A stretch of DNA of 64,000 nucleotides from Streptantibioticus parmotrematis (GCF_019890615.1 NZ_JAINVZ010000025.1:1-64000); one strand, 5' to 3'. Shown: positions 49,158-58,613, numbered from the stretch's first letter. The notes: a model not told the origin generated them from the letters alone. Numbers and translations: made by a program.

Positions 49158-51623
49158 TCACTCGGCCGCAGGCCCACGCTCGGTCGCACCGCCGAAGTCC
49201 CCCGCGTCCTCCACGCTCCCCGCGCCACCCGCCCCGTTCGCGTCCTCTCCCTCGGGCCGCGCGGACTCCTCGGGTCGCGCGGACAGCAGGCAGTCCAGGA
49301 GGCGGACGGCGGCCGCTTTGTCCAGCGGGTCGTTGCCGTTGCCGCACTTGGGCGACTGGATGCACGACGGGCACCCGAACTCGCACTCGCAGGCCGCGAT
49401 CGCCTCACGCGTGGCCAGCAACCAGGCGTGCGCGGTGCGGAAGCCGCGTTCGGCGAAGCCCGCGCCGCCCGGGTGGCCGTCGTAGACGAAGACCGAAGGC
49501 AGGCCGGTGTCGGGGTGCAGGGGGAAGGAGACGCCGCCGATGTCCCAGCGGTCGCAGGTGGCGAAGAGCGGCAGCATGCCGATCGAGGCGTGTTCGGCGG
49601 CGTGCAGCGCGCCCGGCAGTTCCTCGGGGTGGATGCGCGCGGCGTCGAGCTGGTCGTCGGTGACGGACCACCACACGGCGCGGGTGCGCAGGGTGCGCGG
49701 CGGCAGGTCGAGCTTGGTCTCGCCGAGCACTTCGCCGGTGATGAGTTTGCGGCGCAGGTAGGAGACGACCTGGTGGGTGACCTCCACCGAGCCGAAGCAC
49801 AGCCGCGCGTCGCCCCAGGGTTCCTCGGTGTCGGTGCCCAGGATGGTGATCGCGGTGGTCTCGCGGGCCATCGTGGAGTACGGCGGATCGGCCTGCTCGA
49901 CGAGGGCCACGGCGTCGTCGAGGTCGAGGCGTTCGACGACGTAGGTGAGGCCCTGGTGGAGGTGGACGGCGCCCTCGTGCACCGAGGCGTGGGCGGCGGA
50001 GGCGTCCACCGTGCCCAGCAGCCGCCCGGTCGCCGACTCGACCACCTGGACCGGCCGGCCGCCCTCGCCACGGATGTCGGTGAGGTCGGCGGCGCGTTCC
50101 CGGCGCGTCCAGTACCAGCCTCCGCTGCGTCGGCGCAGCAGCCCGCGCTTGACCAACTGCGGTACGAGGTCGGCGGCTTCGGGGCCGAAGAGTGTCAGGT
50201 CGTCGTCGGTGAGCGGCAGTTCGGCGGCGGCCGCGCACAGGTGGGGCGCGAGGACGTAGGGGTTGTCCGGGTCGAGGACGGTGGACTCGACCGGCCGGCG
50301 GAACAGCGCGTCCGGGTGGTGCACGAGATAGGTGTCCAGCGGGTCGTCGCGGGCCACCAGCACCGCGAGCGCGCCCTGACCGCCGCGTCCGGCTCGCCCC
50401 GCCTGCTGCCACAGCGAGGCCCGGGTGCCGGGATAGCCGGCCAGCAGGACGGTGTCGAGGCCGGAGACGTCCACGCCGAGTTCCAGCGCGGTGGTGGAGG
50501 CCAGGCCGAGCAGGCGGCCGTTGTGCAGGTCGCGCTCCAGTGCCCGGCGTTCCTCCGGCAGATAACCGCCGCGATAGGCCGCGACCCGTTCCGGCAGCGA
50601 GCGGTCCACCTCGGCAAGCCGGTCCTGGGCGAGTATCGCGATCAGCTCGGCGGACCGCCGGGAGCGGACGAAGGCGACGGTGCGGCTGCCCTGGGAGACC
50701 AGGTCGGTCAGCAGGTCGGCGGTCTCGGCGGTGGCGGTGCGGCGGACCGGAGCGCCGCGTTCGCCGCTCAGCTCGGTCAGTGGCGGTTCCCACAGGGCGA
50801 AGACGAGTTCGCCGCGGGGGGAGGCGTCGTCGGTGACCTCGTGGACCGTGACGCCGGTGAGACGGCTCGCCGCCTCGGCCGGGTCGGCGGCGGTGGCCGA
50901 CGCGAGCAGGAAGACCGGATCGGCTCCGTAGCGCGCGCAGACCCGGCGCAGCCGCCGCAGCACCTGGGCGACGTGCGAGCCGAAGACGCCGCGGTAGGTG
51001 TGGCACTCGTCGATCACGACGTAGCGCAGCTGGCGCAGGAAGGAGGCCCAGCGCTGGTGGGCGGGGAGGATGCCGCGGTGCAGCATGTCCGGGTTGGTCA
51101 GCGTGTACGTGGCGTACTGGCGGACCCACTCGCGTTCCTCGAACGGCGTGTCGCCGTCGTAGACCGCCGCGCGGACCGCGGTGCCGAGCGGGGCGGCCAG
51201 CGCCGACACCGCGCGGCGCTGGTCGGCGGCGAGCGCCTTGGTCGGCGCGAGGTACAAAGCGGTGGCGCCCCGGCCGTTCGGGGCCTCGGCGCCCTCGACC
51301 AGAGCACTGAGCACCGGGGCGAGATACGCGAGCGACTTGCCGGAGGCGGTGCCGGTGGCGATCACCACGGACTCGCCGCGCAGGGCGTGCGCCATGGCGT
51401 GCGCCTGGTGCTCCCAGGGGCGCGCGATGCCCGCGGCGCGGACCGCCGCCAGGACCTCGGGCCGGATCTGATCAGGCCAATCGGCATGTCTGGCGGTGGT
51501 CGGGGGCAAGTGCTCCGTATGAGTGATGCGCGCGGCGCGGCCCGCTCCAGCCGCCAGCCGGTGCAGGACTGTGGCTGGGGAAGGGCGGTCGTGCGCCGGC
51601 TGTGGTCGGGGATCGTGGGCCAT
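49158..51623 (-). CDS. DEAD-box helicase with DUF1998 domain (MrfA/YprA-like)
   Basis: A ~820-residue superfamily 2 helicase. It shows Walker A ATGTASGKSLAY, DECH box (VVIDECHTYRG), LASATAADP, helicase C domain with TTALELGVDVSGLD and QQAGRAGRGGQG, then a DUF1998 zinc region with CECEFGCPSC and PKCGNGNDP (four Cys). MrfA-type enzymes repair mitomycin-type DNA damage. A matching role here is likely. The C-terminal ~40 residues are Glu/Gly-rich filler. GTG at 51629 is the alternative start. It is convergent with the Tad genes and divergent from bldG. Confidence 0.92.
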   Translation of the reverse strand: MAHDPRPQPAHDRPSPATVLHRLAAGAGRAARITHTEHLPPTTARHADWPDQIRPEVLAAVRAAGIARPWEHQAHAMAHALRGESVVIATGTASGKSLAYLAPVLSALVEGAEAPNGRGATALYLAPTKALAADQRRAVSALAAPLGTAVRAAVYDGDTPFEEREWVRQYATYTLTNPDMLHRGILPAHQRWASFLRQLRYVVIDECHTYRGVFGSHVAQVLRRLRRVCARYGADPVFLLASATAADPAEAASRLTGVTVHEVTDDASPRGELVFALWEPPLTELSGERGAPVRRTATAETADLLTDLVSQGSRTVAFVRSRRSAELIAILAQDRLAEVDRSLPERVAAYRGGYLPEERRALERDLHNGRLLGLASTTALELGVDVSGLDTVLLAGYPGTRASLWQQAGRAGRGGQGALAVLVARDDPLDTYLVHHPDALFRRPVESTVLDPDNPYVLAPHLCAAAAELPLTDDDLTLFGPEAADLVPQLVKRGLLRRRSGGWYWTRRERAADLTDIRGEGGRPVQVVESATGRLLGTVDASAAHASVHEGAVHLHQGLTYVVERLDLDDAVALVEQADPPYSTMARETTAITILGTDTEEPWGDARLCFGSVEVTHQVVSYLRRKLITGEVLGETKLDLPPRTLRTRAVWWSVTDDQLDAARIHPEELPGALHAAEHASIGMLPLFATCDRWDIGGVSFPLHPDTGLPSVFVYDGHPGGAGFAERGFRTAHAWLLATREAIAACECEFGCPSCIQSPKCGNGNDPLDKAAAVRLLDCLLSARPEESARPEGEDANGAGGAGSVEDAGDFGGATERGPAAE

Positions 51624-51784
51624 CGGCACTCAGTGTGTCACCGGTGTGACGGACAATCGCCGCAAGGCGTCGTGCTCGCCCGCCGGTAAGTGATTGAATG
51701 CCATCGCGGCTGCCGATCCCTCCCCTACCTTCGGTGGGGAGGCCCCTGGGGGGCGACCGCTCGATGCAAGGTGCTGGAGGACTC

Positions 51785-52126
51785 GTGGACCTGTCCCTGT
51801 CGACCCGAACCGTTGGTGACCGTACGGTCGTCGAGGTCGGTGGCGAGATTGATGTTTACACCGCGCCCAAGCTGCGCGAGCAGTTGGTCGAGCTCGTCAA
51901 CGACGGTAGTTACCACCTGGTCGTGGACATGGAAGGCGTCGACTTCCTCGACTCCACCGGCCTGGGCGTGCTCGTCGGCGGCCTGAAGCGAGTGCGTGCC
52001 CACGAGGGCTCGCTGCGTCTGGTGTGCAACCAGGAGCGCATTCTGAAGATCTTCCGTATCACCGGTCTGACCAAGGTGTTCCCGATTCACACCTCGGTCG
52101 ACGAGGCTGTCTCGGCGACTGACTGA
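51785..52126 (+). CDS. bldG: Anti-sigma-factor antagonist BldG
   Basis: A 113-residue STAS-domain protein, exactly the length of BldG. It has the phosphorylation motif [18 protein letters not shown] (Ser in DSTG) and ends [12 protein letters not shown]. The GTG start has GGAGG four bases upstream. The frame is open further upstream but unsupported. BldG is needed for aerial mycelium and antibiotic production in Streptomyces and acts by sequestering anti-sigma factors. The partner candidate follows. Confidence 0.96.
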   Translation: MDLSLSTRTVGDRTVVEVGGEIDVYTAPKLREQLVELVNDGSYHLVVDMEGVDFLDSTGLGVLVGGLKRVRAHEGSLRLVCNQERILKIFRITGLTKVFPIHTSVDEAVSATD

Positions 52127-52264
52127 GCCGTGCGCGGTGGCGTGGCGTGGCCCCTGGCCGGCCGCCGCCGTGCCGCGTTCGCGATCGCCTGAGTAACGGG
52201 GGTACCGGGCCGAAGAGGAGCCCGGGCCCCTGTTGTGCACGCCCGAAAGACCGAGGGGGAGGCC

Positions 52265-52747
52265 ATGGCCACCGTTGAGCTGCGTTTCAGCGCCCAGCCC
52301 GAGCACGTCCGCACCGCCCGCCTGGTGGCGGCCGCGGTGGCGCGCCGTTCCGGCGTGGACGAGGCCCTGCTGGACGAGGTCAGGCTCGCCGTGGGCGAGG
52401 CCTGCACGCGCGCGGTGGGGCTGCACCGGCTCAACGGGGTCGACCTGCCGGTGCGGGTGCTGCTGACCGAGGAGGAGAAGAAGTTCTCCATCGAGGTCGG
52501 GGACGAGGTACCGGACGAGGCCTCCGGTACGGCCGCGGCCCGCGCCGAGGCCGACGACGCGGCGGGCCGCCCGCACCCGAGCACCCCCGGTTCCGGCGAG
52601 CCCGGCGCGGACGACGGCGACGACGACGGGCAGATGGGCCTCGCCGTGATCAGCGGGCTGGTGGACGACGTCGAGGTCATCGCGGGCCCGACCGGCGGCA
52701 GCATCCGCATGAGCTGGCCGACGACCGGGCCGGGCGACCTCCCGTAG
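52265..52747 (+). CDS. Anti-sigma factor partner of BldG (RsbW-like)
   Basis: A 160-residue protein of the histidine-kinase-like ATPase (Bergerat) fold group. It contains the N-box-like helix LLDEVRLAVGEACTRAV, in which the usual Asn is not visible, a central acidic Gly/Asp-rich insertion (PGADDGDDDG) and QMGLAVISGLVDDVEV near the C-terminus. Genes of this kind follow bldG in all Streptomyces I know of. The ribosome site GGGGGAGG is strong. Degeneration of the nucleotide site suggests that it may act by binding and not by phosphorylation. Confidence 0.88.
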   Translation: MATVELRFSAQPEHVRTARLVAAAVARRSGVDEALLDEVRLAVGEACTRAVGLHRLNGVDLPVRVLLTEEEKKFSIEVGDEVPDEASGTAAARAEADDAAGRPHPSTPGSGEPGADDGDDDGQMGLAVISGLVDDVEVIAGPTGGSIRMSWPTTGPGDLP

Positions 52748-53023
52748 CGATGTGGCGAGCCCCTGAGGGCGCCGCCACCCCTCCCCAAAGCTTCCCAGGA
52801 CCCCACTGCCGCACGCCTCCCGGCCGCCGCGCCCACTGGCGTGCCGCGCGTCCCCGACCCGCTCACGAGCGAGCCTCCGCTCCGGCGCGCGGCTCAGGCG
52901 CCGCGCCACGGCCCACGCACCCTCGCGCACACACCCCCGTTCAGGCGCCCCGCCCCACGCGCCCGCCGCGCAGGCACCCCCGCACTCCAGCCCACGCGCT
53001 CCGGCCCACGCACCCCCTCCCGC

Positions 53024-53087
53024 GCCTCCTCAGCCACACCGCCGCGCCCCGCCCGGGCCTCCTCAGCCACACCCTGCGCCCCGCCCG
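53024..53087. repeat. Two near-exact ~32-bp direct repeats
   Basis: GCCTCCTCAGCCACACC followed within two or three bases by GCGCCCCGCCCG occurs at 53024-53055 and 53057-53087, the most ordered part of the C-rich spacer. Confidence 0.6.
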
Positions 53088-53354
53088 CGGCCTCCCGCCC
53101 GCGACCCAATTCCCCCCACCCCGCCGCCACTTCAGGCACCTCACGCCTCAAAAGCCCACCCGCGTAACGGAAAACGCCGGCTCCCGCGTCGCGAATCCGC
53201 CGGGCGGAGATCAATTCCAGGGGTCTACTCCACGCCGCCGCGTTCACCGTAATCAGTGATTTCTTCACCCGGAGCGCGATTTCCCGCAGGCGGACGGGCC
53301 GGGTCACCGGCGAATTCTCGTTCCCGCGTACTGTTTTGATCGGTTCCCGCTCCC

Positions 53355-53360
53355 TACAAT
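53355..53360 (+). promoter_or_regulatory. -10 box TACAAT of candidate hppA promoter
   Basis: TACAAT is one base from the TATAAT consensus, about 110 bp upstream of hppA. TTGATC at 53336-53341 is only 13 bp away, so no ideal -35 is present. A regulator site may replace it. Confidence 0.4.
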
Positions 53361-53378
53361 CCGTCCATCTTTGCTCAA

Positions 53379-53399
53379 CTGACTCAGCGCTGACTCAGC
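53379..53399. promoter_or_regulatory. Direct repeat CTGACTCAGC, 11-bp period
   Basis: CTGACTCAGC occurs at 53379-53388 and 53390-53399, one helical turn apart, just downstream of the candidate -10 box. Each half is itself partly symmetric (TGACTCA). A possible operator in the hppA leader. Confidence 0.4.
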
Positions 53400-53469
53400 T
53401 CGCCTGAGCGACGCGGCATGCGGTGGAACCGCGGCCGCGCGCCCACGTGCCAAACGTCAAGGAGGACGA

Positions 53470-56016
53470 ATGGCGGGGCCAGACACCCCTCTCGCGTACC
53501 ACGCGCAGATGCTTCCCCACATTTCCCCACTGCTCCATCAGTCACAGCAATCCATTCCGGATCACCGGACCCAGCTCCTCGACCCGGGCCACCTGGGCCA
53601 CCCGGGCCAGCTGCTCCAGTCGGCCCAACTGCTGCACCCCGTAGGCCAGATCCGCCGGGCGTTCGCGCTCGCGCCGGTCCTGACCGGCGGCAACCGCACC
53701 CTCATCCTGGTCATCGCCGCCGTGGCGATCATCGCGCTGCTCGTCGCCGTGGTCCTGGTCCGCCAGGTGCTCGCCGCGGACGAGGGCACCGAGAGCATGA
53801 AGCGGATCGCGGAGGCCGTGCAGGAAGGCGCCAACGCCTACCTGATGCGGCAGTTGAGGACCCTCGGCGTCTTCGCCGTGATCGTCTTCTTCCTGCTGAT
53901 GCTGCTGCCCGCCGACGACTGGACGCAGCGGGCCGGGCGGTCGATCTTCTTCCTGGTGGGCGCGGTCTTCTCGGCCGCCACCGGGTACATCGGCATGTGG
54001 CTCGCGGTCCGGGCGAACGTACGGGTCGCCGCGGCGGCCCGGGCGGCGACCCCGGGCCCCGGTGAGCCGGCCGCCGACCTGACGACCGTCTCGCACCGCG
54101 GCATGAAGATCGCGTTCCGCACCGGCGGCGTGGTCGGCATGTGCACGGTGGGCCTCGGCCTGCTCGGCGCCTCCGTCGTCGTGCTCGTCTACAAGGCGGA
54201 CGCGCCGAAGGTGCTGGAGGGCTTCGGTTTCGGTGCCGCGCTGCTGGCGATGTTCATGCGCGTCGGCGGCGGCATCTTCACCAAGGCCGCCGACGTCGGC
54301 GCGGACCTGGTCGGCAAGGTCGAGCAGGGCATTCCCGAGGACGACCCGCGCAATGCCGCGACCATCGCCGACAACGTGGGCGACAACGTGGGCGACTGCG
54401 CCGGTATGGCCGCCGACCTCTTCGAGAGCTACGCGGTGACGCTGGTCGCCGCGTTGATCCTCGGCAAGGCCGCGTTCGGCAATTCGGGACTCGCCTTTCC
54501 GCTGCTCGTCCCGGCAATCGGTGTGATCACTGCGATGATCGGAATCTTCGCGGTGGCGCCGCGTCGTTCCGACCGCAGCGGAATGTCCGCGATCAATCGC
54601 GGATTCTTCATCTCGGCCGTGATCTCCCTGGTGCTCGTGGTGGTGGCCGTCTTCGTCTATCTGCCCGCGCGATTCTCGGATCTCAAGGGCGTTCCGGCCG
54701 CGATCACCGACCACAGCGGCAATCCGCGGATCTTCGCGCTGGTCGCGGTCGCCATCGGCATCGTGCTGGCCGCGCTCATCCAGCAGTTGACCGGCTACTT
54801 CACCGAGACCTCCCGCCGTCCGGTGCGCGACGTGGGCAAGTCGTCGCTGACCGGTCCCGCGACGGTGGTGCTCTCCGGCATCTCGCTGGGCCTGGAGTCG
54901 GCCGTCTACTCGGCGGTGCTGATCGGCCTCGCGGTCTACGGCGCGTTCCTGGTCGGCAGCGGCTCGCTGACGCTGGCGCTGTTCGCGGTCGCGCTCGCCG
55001 GGACCGGCCTGCTGACCACGGTCGGCGTGATCGTCGCCATGGACACCTTCGGCCCGGTCTCCGACAACGCGCAGGGCATCGCGGAGATGTCCGGCGACGT
55101 CGAGGGTGAGGGCGCGCAGGTGCTCACCAACCTCGACGCGGTCGGCAACACCACCAAGGCCATCACCAAGGGCATCGCGATCGCGACGGCCGTGCTGGCG
55201 GCGACCGCGCTGTTCGGCTCGTTCACCGACGCCATCAACACCCAGGTGGCCAAGGTCGGTTCGGCCGCGCACGGGCTGAGCCTGAGTCTCAACATCGCCC
55301 AGCCCAACGACCTGGTCGGCCTGCTGCTGGGCGCGGCCGTGGTCTTCCTGTTCTCGGGCCTGGCCATCAGCGCGGTCTCCCGCTCGGCCGGCGCGGTGGT
55401 CTTCGAGGTGCGTCGGCAGTTCCGCGAGCACCCCGGGATCATGGACTACACCGAGAAGCCGGAGTACGGCCGCGTGGTGGACATCTGCACCAAGGACGCG
55501 CTGCGGGAGCTGGCCACCCCCGGTCTGCTCGCGGTGCTGGCGCCGATCGCGGTCGGGTTCTCGCTGGGCGTCGGCGCGCTCGGCGCCTACCTGGCCGGCG
55601 CGATCGGGGCGGGCACGCTCATGGCGGTCTTCCTGGCCAACTCCGGCGGCGCCTGGGACAACGCCAAGAAGCTGGTCGAGGACGGCCACCACGGCGGCAA
55701 GGGCAGCGAGGCGCACGAGGCCACCGTCATCGGTGACACCGTGGGCGACCCGTTCAAGGACACCGCGGGCCCGGCCATCAACCCGTTGATCAAGGTGATG
55801 AACCTGGTCTCGCTGCTGATCGCCCCCGCGATCGTCACGTACTCCTACGGAGACAAGGCGAGCGTCGGGCTGCGCGTCGGCGTCGCGGTGCTCGCGCTGC
55901 TGGTGATCGTCGGCTCCGTCTACGTCTCCAAGCGGCGCTCGGTCGCCGTGGGTGACGAAGACAACAGCGAGCCCGCCGCGCGATCAGCCGACCCCGCGGT
56001 GGTGTCCAGCTCGTGA
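53470..56016 (+). CDS. hppA: Proton-pumping membrane pyrophosphatase, K+-independent type
   Basis: An 848-residue H+-PPase that couples hydrolysis of inorganic pyrophosphate to proton export. About 15-16 hydrophobic helices are present, with the substrate motifs DVGADLVGKVEQGIPEDDPRN and DNVGDNVGDCAGMAADLFES, the DNAQGIAEMSGDV region and GDTVGDPFKDTAGPAINPLIKV. GNTTKAITKG carries Lys at the position that distinguishes K+-independent enzymes. The first ~75 residues are an unusual His/Gln/Leu-rich extension (PGHLGHPGQLLQ). The ATG has AAGGAGG four bases upstream, which supports including it. Confidence 0.96.
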   Translation: MAGPDTPLAYHAQMLPHISPLLHQSQQSIPDHRTQLLDPGHLGHPGQLLQSAQLLHPVGQIRRAFALAPVLTGGNRTLILVIAAVAIIALLVAVVLVRQVLAADEGTESMKRIAEAVQEGANAYLMRQLRTLGVFAVIVFFLLMLLPADDWTQRAGRSIFFLVGAVFSAATGYIGMWLAVRANVRVAAAARAATPGPGEPAADLTTVSHRGMKIAFRTGGVVGMCTVGLGLLGASVVVLVYKADAPKVLEGFGFGAALLAMFMRVGGGIFTKAADVGADLVGKVEQGIPEDDPRNAATIADNVGDNVGDCAGMAADLFESYAVTLVAALILGKAAFGNSGLAFPLLVPAIGVITAMIGIFAVAPRRSDRSGMSAINRGFFISAVISLVLVVVAVFVYLPARFSDLKGVPAAITDHSGNPRIFALVAVAIGIVLAALIQQLTGYFTETSRRPVRDVGKSSLTGPATVVLSGISLGLESAVYSAVLIGLAVYGAFLVGSGSLTLALFAVALAGTGLLTTVGVIVAMDTFGPVSDNAQGIAEMSGDVEGEGAQVLTNLDAVGNTTKAITKGIAIATAVLAATALFGSFTDAINTQVAKVGSAAHGLSLSLNIAQPNDLVGLLLGAAVVFLFSGLAISAVSRSAGAVVFEVRRQFREHPGIMDYTEKPEYGRVVDICTKDALRELATPGLLAVLAPIAVGFSLGVGALGAYLAGAIGAGTLMAVFLANSGGAWDNAKKLVEDGHHGGKGSEAHEATVIGDTVGDPFKDTAGPAINPLIKVMNLVSLLIAPAIVTYSYGDKASVGLRVGVAVLALLVIVGSVYVSKRRSVAVGDEDNSEPAARSADPAVVSSS

Positions 56017-56034
56017 TATCCGCCATACCGTCAA

Positions 56035-56079
56035 CACGGCGACGGGCGGCGCGCATCGGGCGCGCCGCCCGTCGCCGTG
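56035..56079 (+). terminator. Perfect 20-bp hairpin terminator after hppA
   Basis: 56035-56054 and 56060-56079 are exact complements (CACGGCGACGGGCGG... ) around loop ATCGG, starting 18 bases after the hppA stop codon. Confidence 0.75.
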
Positions 56080-56224
56080 CGGGGGTGCGCGGGCCGGTCG
56101 ACCGGCGGCGTGCCGCGTGGTGCATATGGCTCCAATACCGGGCGTACCACCTGGCCGACTCGTGGTCGCCCCCACCTCGCCGCGTATATTCCGGGGCCGG
56201 AGAACCACGGAAGGGGTCCCCCCG

Positions 56225-56941
56225 GTGAACATCGGCCCGCTGAACAAGAGGCTCGCCGCCGCCCTGTGCTGCGCGGCGACCGCGACACTCGCGCTCGCGG
56301 GGTGCGGCAGCTCGGACAACAAGACGGACGACTACGCCAAGAGCGTCTGCGACCAGGTCCAGCCGCAGCGGCAGAAGATCCAGAACGCCGACAACGACAT
56401 CGCGTCGGTCTCCAGCAGCGGCGCCTCGCCCTCGCAGGTCCAGAGCACCGACTCGACGGCCTTCGGCCAGATCTCGGACGCGTACAAGGCGCTGGCCAGC
56501 GGCATCCAGGACGCCGGCGCGCCGCCGGTCGGCAACGGTGCCGCGCTCCAGAAGAACGCGGTCGACCAGCTCAACGCCATCTCCGGCGCGTACGCGGACC
56601 TCAAGAAGAAGGTCGGCGGCCTCGACGCCTCCGACCAGGCGAAGTTCGCGCAGGGCCTGGGGTCCATCCCCAACCAGGTGACCACGCTGAGCAAGAACGG
56701 CGACGACGCGCTCGCCAAGCTCCAGGCCGACGGCATCGGCCAGGCGATGGCCAAGCAGCCCGGCTGCCAGAAGGCCACGACCGCGCCGACGCTCGCGCCC
56801 TCGCCCGACGCGTCCGGCTCCGGCGGCCCGGGAGCGTCCACGGCGCCCTCGGGGTCCGCCAAGCCCTCGGGTTCCACGAAGCCCTCGGCGTCGTCGTCCA
56901 CGTCGGTCAAGCCGTCGTCGTCCGCGTCGTCCCAGAGCTGA
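56225..56941 (+). CDS. Small secreted lipoprotein
   Basis: A 238-residue lipoprotein with lipobox LAGC (ATLALAGCGSSDNK). The mature part is helical and hydrophilic (QVQPQRQKIQNADNDIAS; NAVDQLNAISGAYADLKKK) with a late Cys (KQPGCQK). The last 60 residues are a Ser/Pro/Lys-rich tail (PSGSTKPSASSSTS) probably spanning the cell wall. GTG start with GAAGGGG upstream. Its function is unknown. It lies between hppA and the methyltransferase as in S. coelicolor. Confidence 0.85.
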   Translation: MNIGPLNKRLAAALCCAATATLALAGCGSSDNKTDDYAKSVCDQVQPQRQKIQNADNDIASVSSSGASPSQVQSTDSTAFGQISDAYKALASGIQDAGAPPVGNGAALQKNAVDQLNAISGAYADLKKKVGGLDASDQAKFAQGLGSIPNQVTTLSKNGDDALAKLQADGIGQAMAKQPGCQKATTAPTLAPSPDASGSGGPGASTAPSGSAKPSGSTKPSASSSTSVKPSSSASSQS

Positions 56942-57056
56942 CGGGACCGTCTCGGAGCCGGCGGAACGCCGTAAACGCCGTAGTGGACGCCATACGGGAC
57001 GGACGCCATACGCGACGGTGGTCGTACCGGTTCGGGCGCGGGGTGGGCTCTTCGGC

Positions 57057-57062
57057 GAGAAT
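57057..57062 (+). promoter_or_regulatory. -10-like GAGAAT, leaderless promoter candidate (methyltransferase)
   Basis: GAGAAT ends six bases before the GTG at 57069, with GGCCGC between. Confidence 0.4.
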
Positions 57063-57068
57063 GGCCGC

Positions 57069-58613
57069 GTGATCCCGCAGAGCCTTCCCACGCCCGACCC
57101 CGCCCGCACCGCCCGCCTGCGTGACGCGCTGCGGGCCGCCGCCTTCACCGCCGACGGCTGCCTGGACCTGCTGGGCGCCACCGCCTACGCGGCGCTCTCG
57201 CGCGGCGAGACGGTGCCCGCGCTGCGCGCCACCCGGGGCGGCAGCCCGCTGGAGACGCTGACCAGGGTCTTCCTCCTCCAGCGCGCAGCCACCCGGGAGC
57301 AGGCCCGCGCCGCGCTGCCGCTGGACGACGCGCTGGCCGACGGCTGGCTGCGCGAGGCCCCCGAGGACGGCGCCGACGCCGTGCGCGCCACCGTGGACGT
57401 GCGGCCGTACGCGGGCGACGCGGGCGAGGACTGGTGGATCGTCTCCGACCTGGGCTGCGCGGTCGGCGGCGCGGGCGGCATCGGCGGCGGCGCGGAGTCG
57501 TTCGGTGACAAGGCGCCCGACCGCTCGCAGCTCGTGCTGGGCGTCGGCGGCGCGTCCACCACGCTCGCCGGCATCACCGTACGGACACCCGTGCGCACCG
57601 CCCTCGACCTGGGCACCGGCTCCGGGGTGCAGGCACTGCACGCCTCCACGCACGCCGCCCGGGTCACCGCGACCGACGTCAACCCGCGCGCCCTGGCCTT
57701 CGCCCGCCTGACCCTCGCGCTGTCCGGCGCGCCCGAGGCCGACCTGCGGCAGGGCGGCCTCTTCGAGCCGGTCGGGGAGGAGCGCTTCGACCTGATCGTC
57801 TCCAACCCGCCCTTCGTGATCTCACCCGGCGAGCGCTTCGTCTACCGCGACGGCGGCATGGCGGGCGACGACCTGTGCCGCGCCCTCGTCCAGCGGTCGG
57901 CCGGTCACCTGACCGACGGCGGCTACTGCCAGCTGCTCGCCAACTGGCAGCACGTCGAGGGCGAGGACTGGCGCGAGCGCGTCACCTCCTGGCTGCCGCG
58001 GGGCTGCGACGCGTGGATCGTGCAGCGCGAGGTTCAGGACCCCGCGCAGTACGCCGAGCTGTGGCTGCGCGACGGCGGCGATCACCGTGCGGATCCGGCC
58101 ACCTACGCGGCGCGCTACGACGCGTGGCTGGAGGAGTTCGAACGCGCCAAGGTCAAGGGCGTCGGCTTCGGCTGGATCACGCTGCGCAACTCGGGCGCCG
58201 ACGTCCCGTCCGTCACCGCCGAGGAGTGGCCGCACCCGGTGCGCCAGCCGCTGGGCGAGGAGATCCAGCGCTGGTTCGAACGCCAGGACTTCCTGCGCGC
58301 CCACGACGACGCCTCGCTGCTGGCGGCGCGCTTCCGGCTGGCCGAGGAGGTCGTCCAGGAGCAGGTCGGCGCGCCCGGCGCCGAGGACCCCGAGCACGTC
58401 GTGCTCCGCGGCAACCAGGGCATGCGCCGGGCCACCAAGGTCGACACGGTCGGCGCGGGCTTCGCCGGGGTGTGTGACGGAACGCTCAGCGCGGGCCGCA
58501 TCCTCGACGCCATCGCGCAGCTGCTCGGCGAGGACCCGGTGGTGCTGCGCGACCGCACCCCGGCCTCGATCCGGCTGCTGGTCGAGCAGGGCTTCCTGGA
58601 GGCCGTGGACTGA
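57069..58613 (+). CDS. Class I SAM-dependent methyltransferase (HemK/RsmC-like)
   Basis: A 514-residue methyltransferase. An N-terminal ~130-residue helical domain (DALRAAAFTADGCLDLLGAT) precedes the Rossmann fold with motif I TALDLGTGSGVQALHAS and motif IV LIVSNPPFVISPGE. NPPF marks methylation of an amino group in RNA or protein, as in HemK or RsmC. The C-terminal ~200 residues (VLRGNQGMRRATKVDTVGAG) are specific to actinobacteria. GTG start set by the promoter spacing. The substrate is not known. Confidence 0.88.
   Translation: MIPQSLPTPDPARTARLRDALRAAAFTADGCLDLLGATAYAALSRGETVPALRATRGGSPLETLTRVFLLQRAATREQARAALPLDDALADGWLREAPEDGADAVRATVDVRPYAGDAGEDWWIVSDLGCAVGGAGGIGGGAESFGDKAPDRSQLVLGVGGASTTLAGITVRTPVRTALDLGTGSGVQALHASTHAARVTATDVNPRALAFARLTLALSGAPEADLRQGGLFEPVGEERFDLIVSNPPFVISPGERFVYRDGGMAGDDLCRALVQRSAGHLTDGGYCQLLANWQHVEGEDWRERVTSWLPRGCDAWIVQREVQDPAQYAELWLRDGGDHRADPATYAARYDAWLEEFERAKVKGVGFGWITLRNSGADVPSVTAEEWPHPVRQPLGEEIQRWFERQDFLRAHDDASLLAARFRLAEEVVQEQVGAPGAEDPEHVVLRGNQGMRRATKVDTVGAGFAGVCDGTLSAGRILDAIAQLLGEDPVVLRDRTPASIRLLVEQGFLEAVD

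Larger units (their letters stand above)
52748..53469. other. C-rich spacer and hppA leader
   Basis: 722 bp without a gene. 52850-53170 is strongly C-skewed low-complexity sequence. The last part holds the candidate hppA promoter and leader repeats. Open frames in the C-rich part are low complexity and unsupported. Confidence 0.6.

Noticed and set aside
49405-51129. Long Arg/Pro-rich alternative frame inside the helicase gene
   Set aside because: Composition is typical of an out-of-frame reading, and the helicase frame carries all the motifs.
52750-53259. Proline-rich open frame after the anti-sigma gene
   Set aside because: It starts two bases after the previous stop codon without a ribosome site and simply reads the C-rich spacer.
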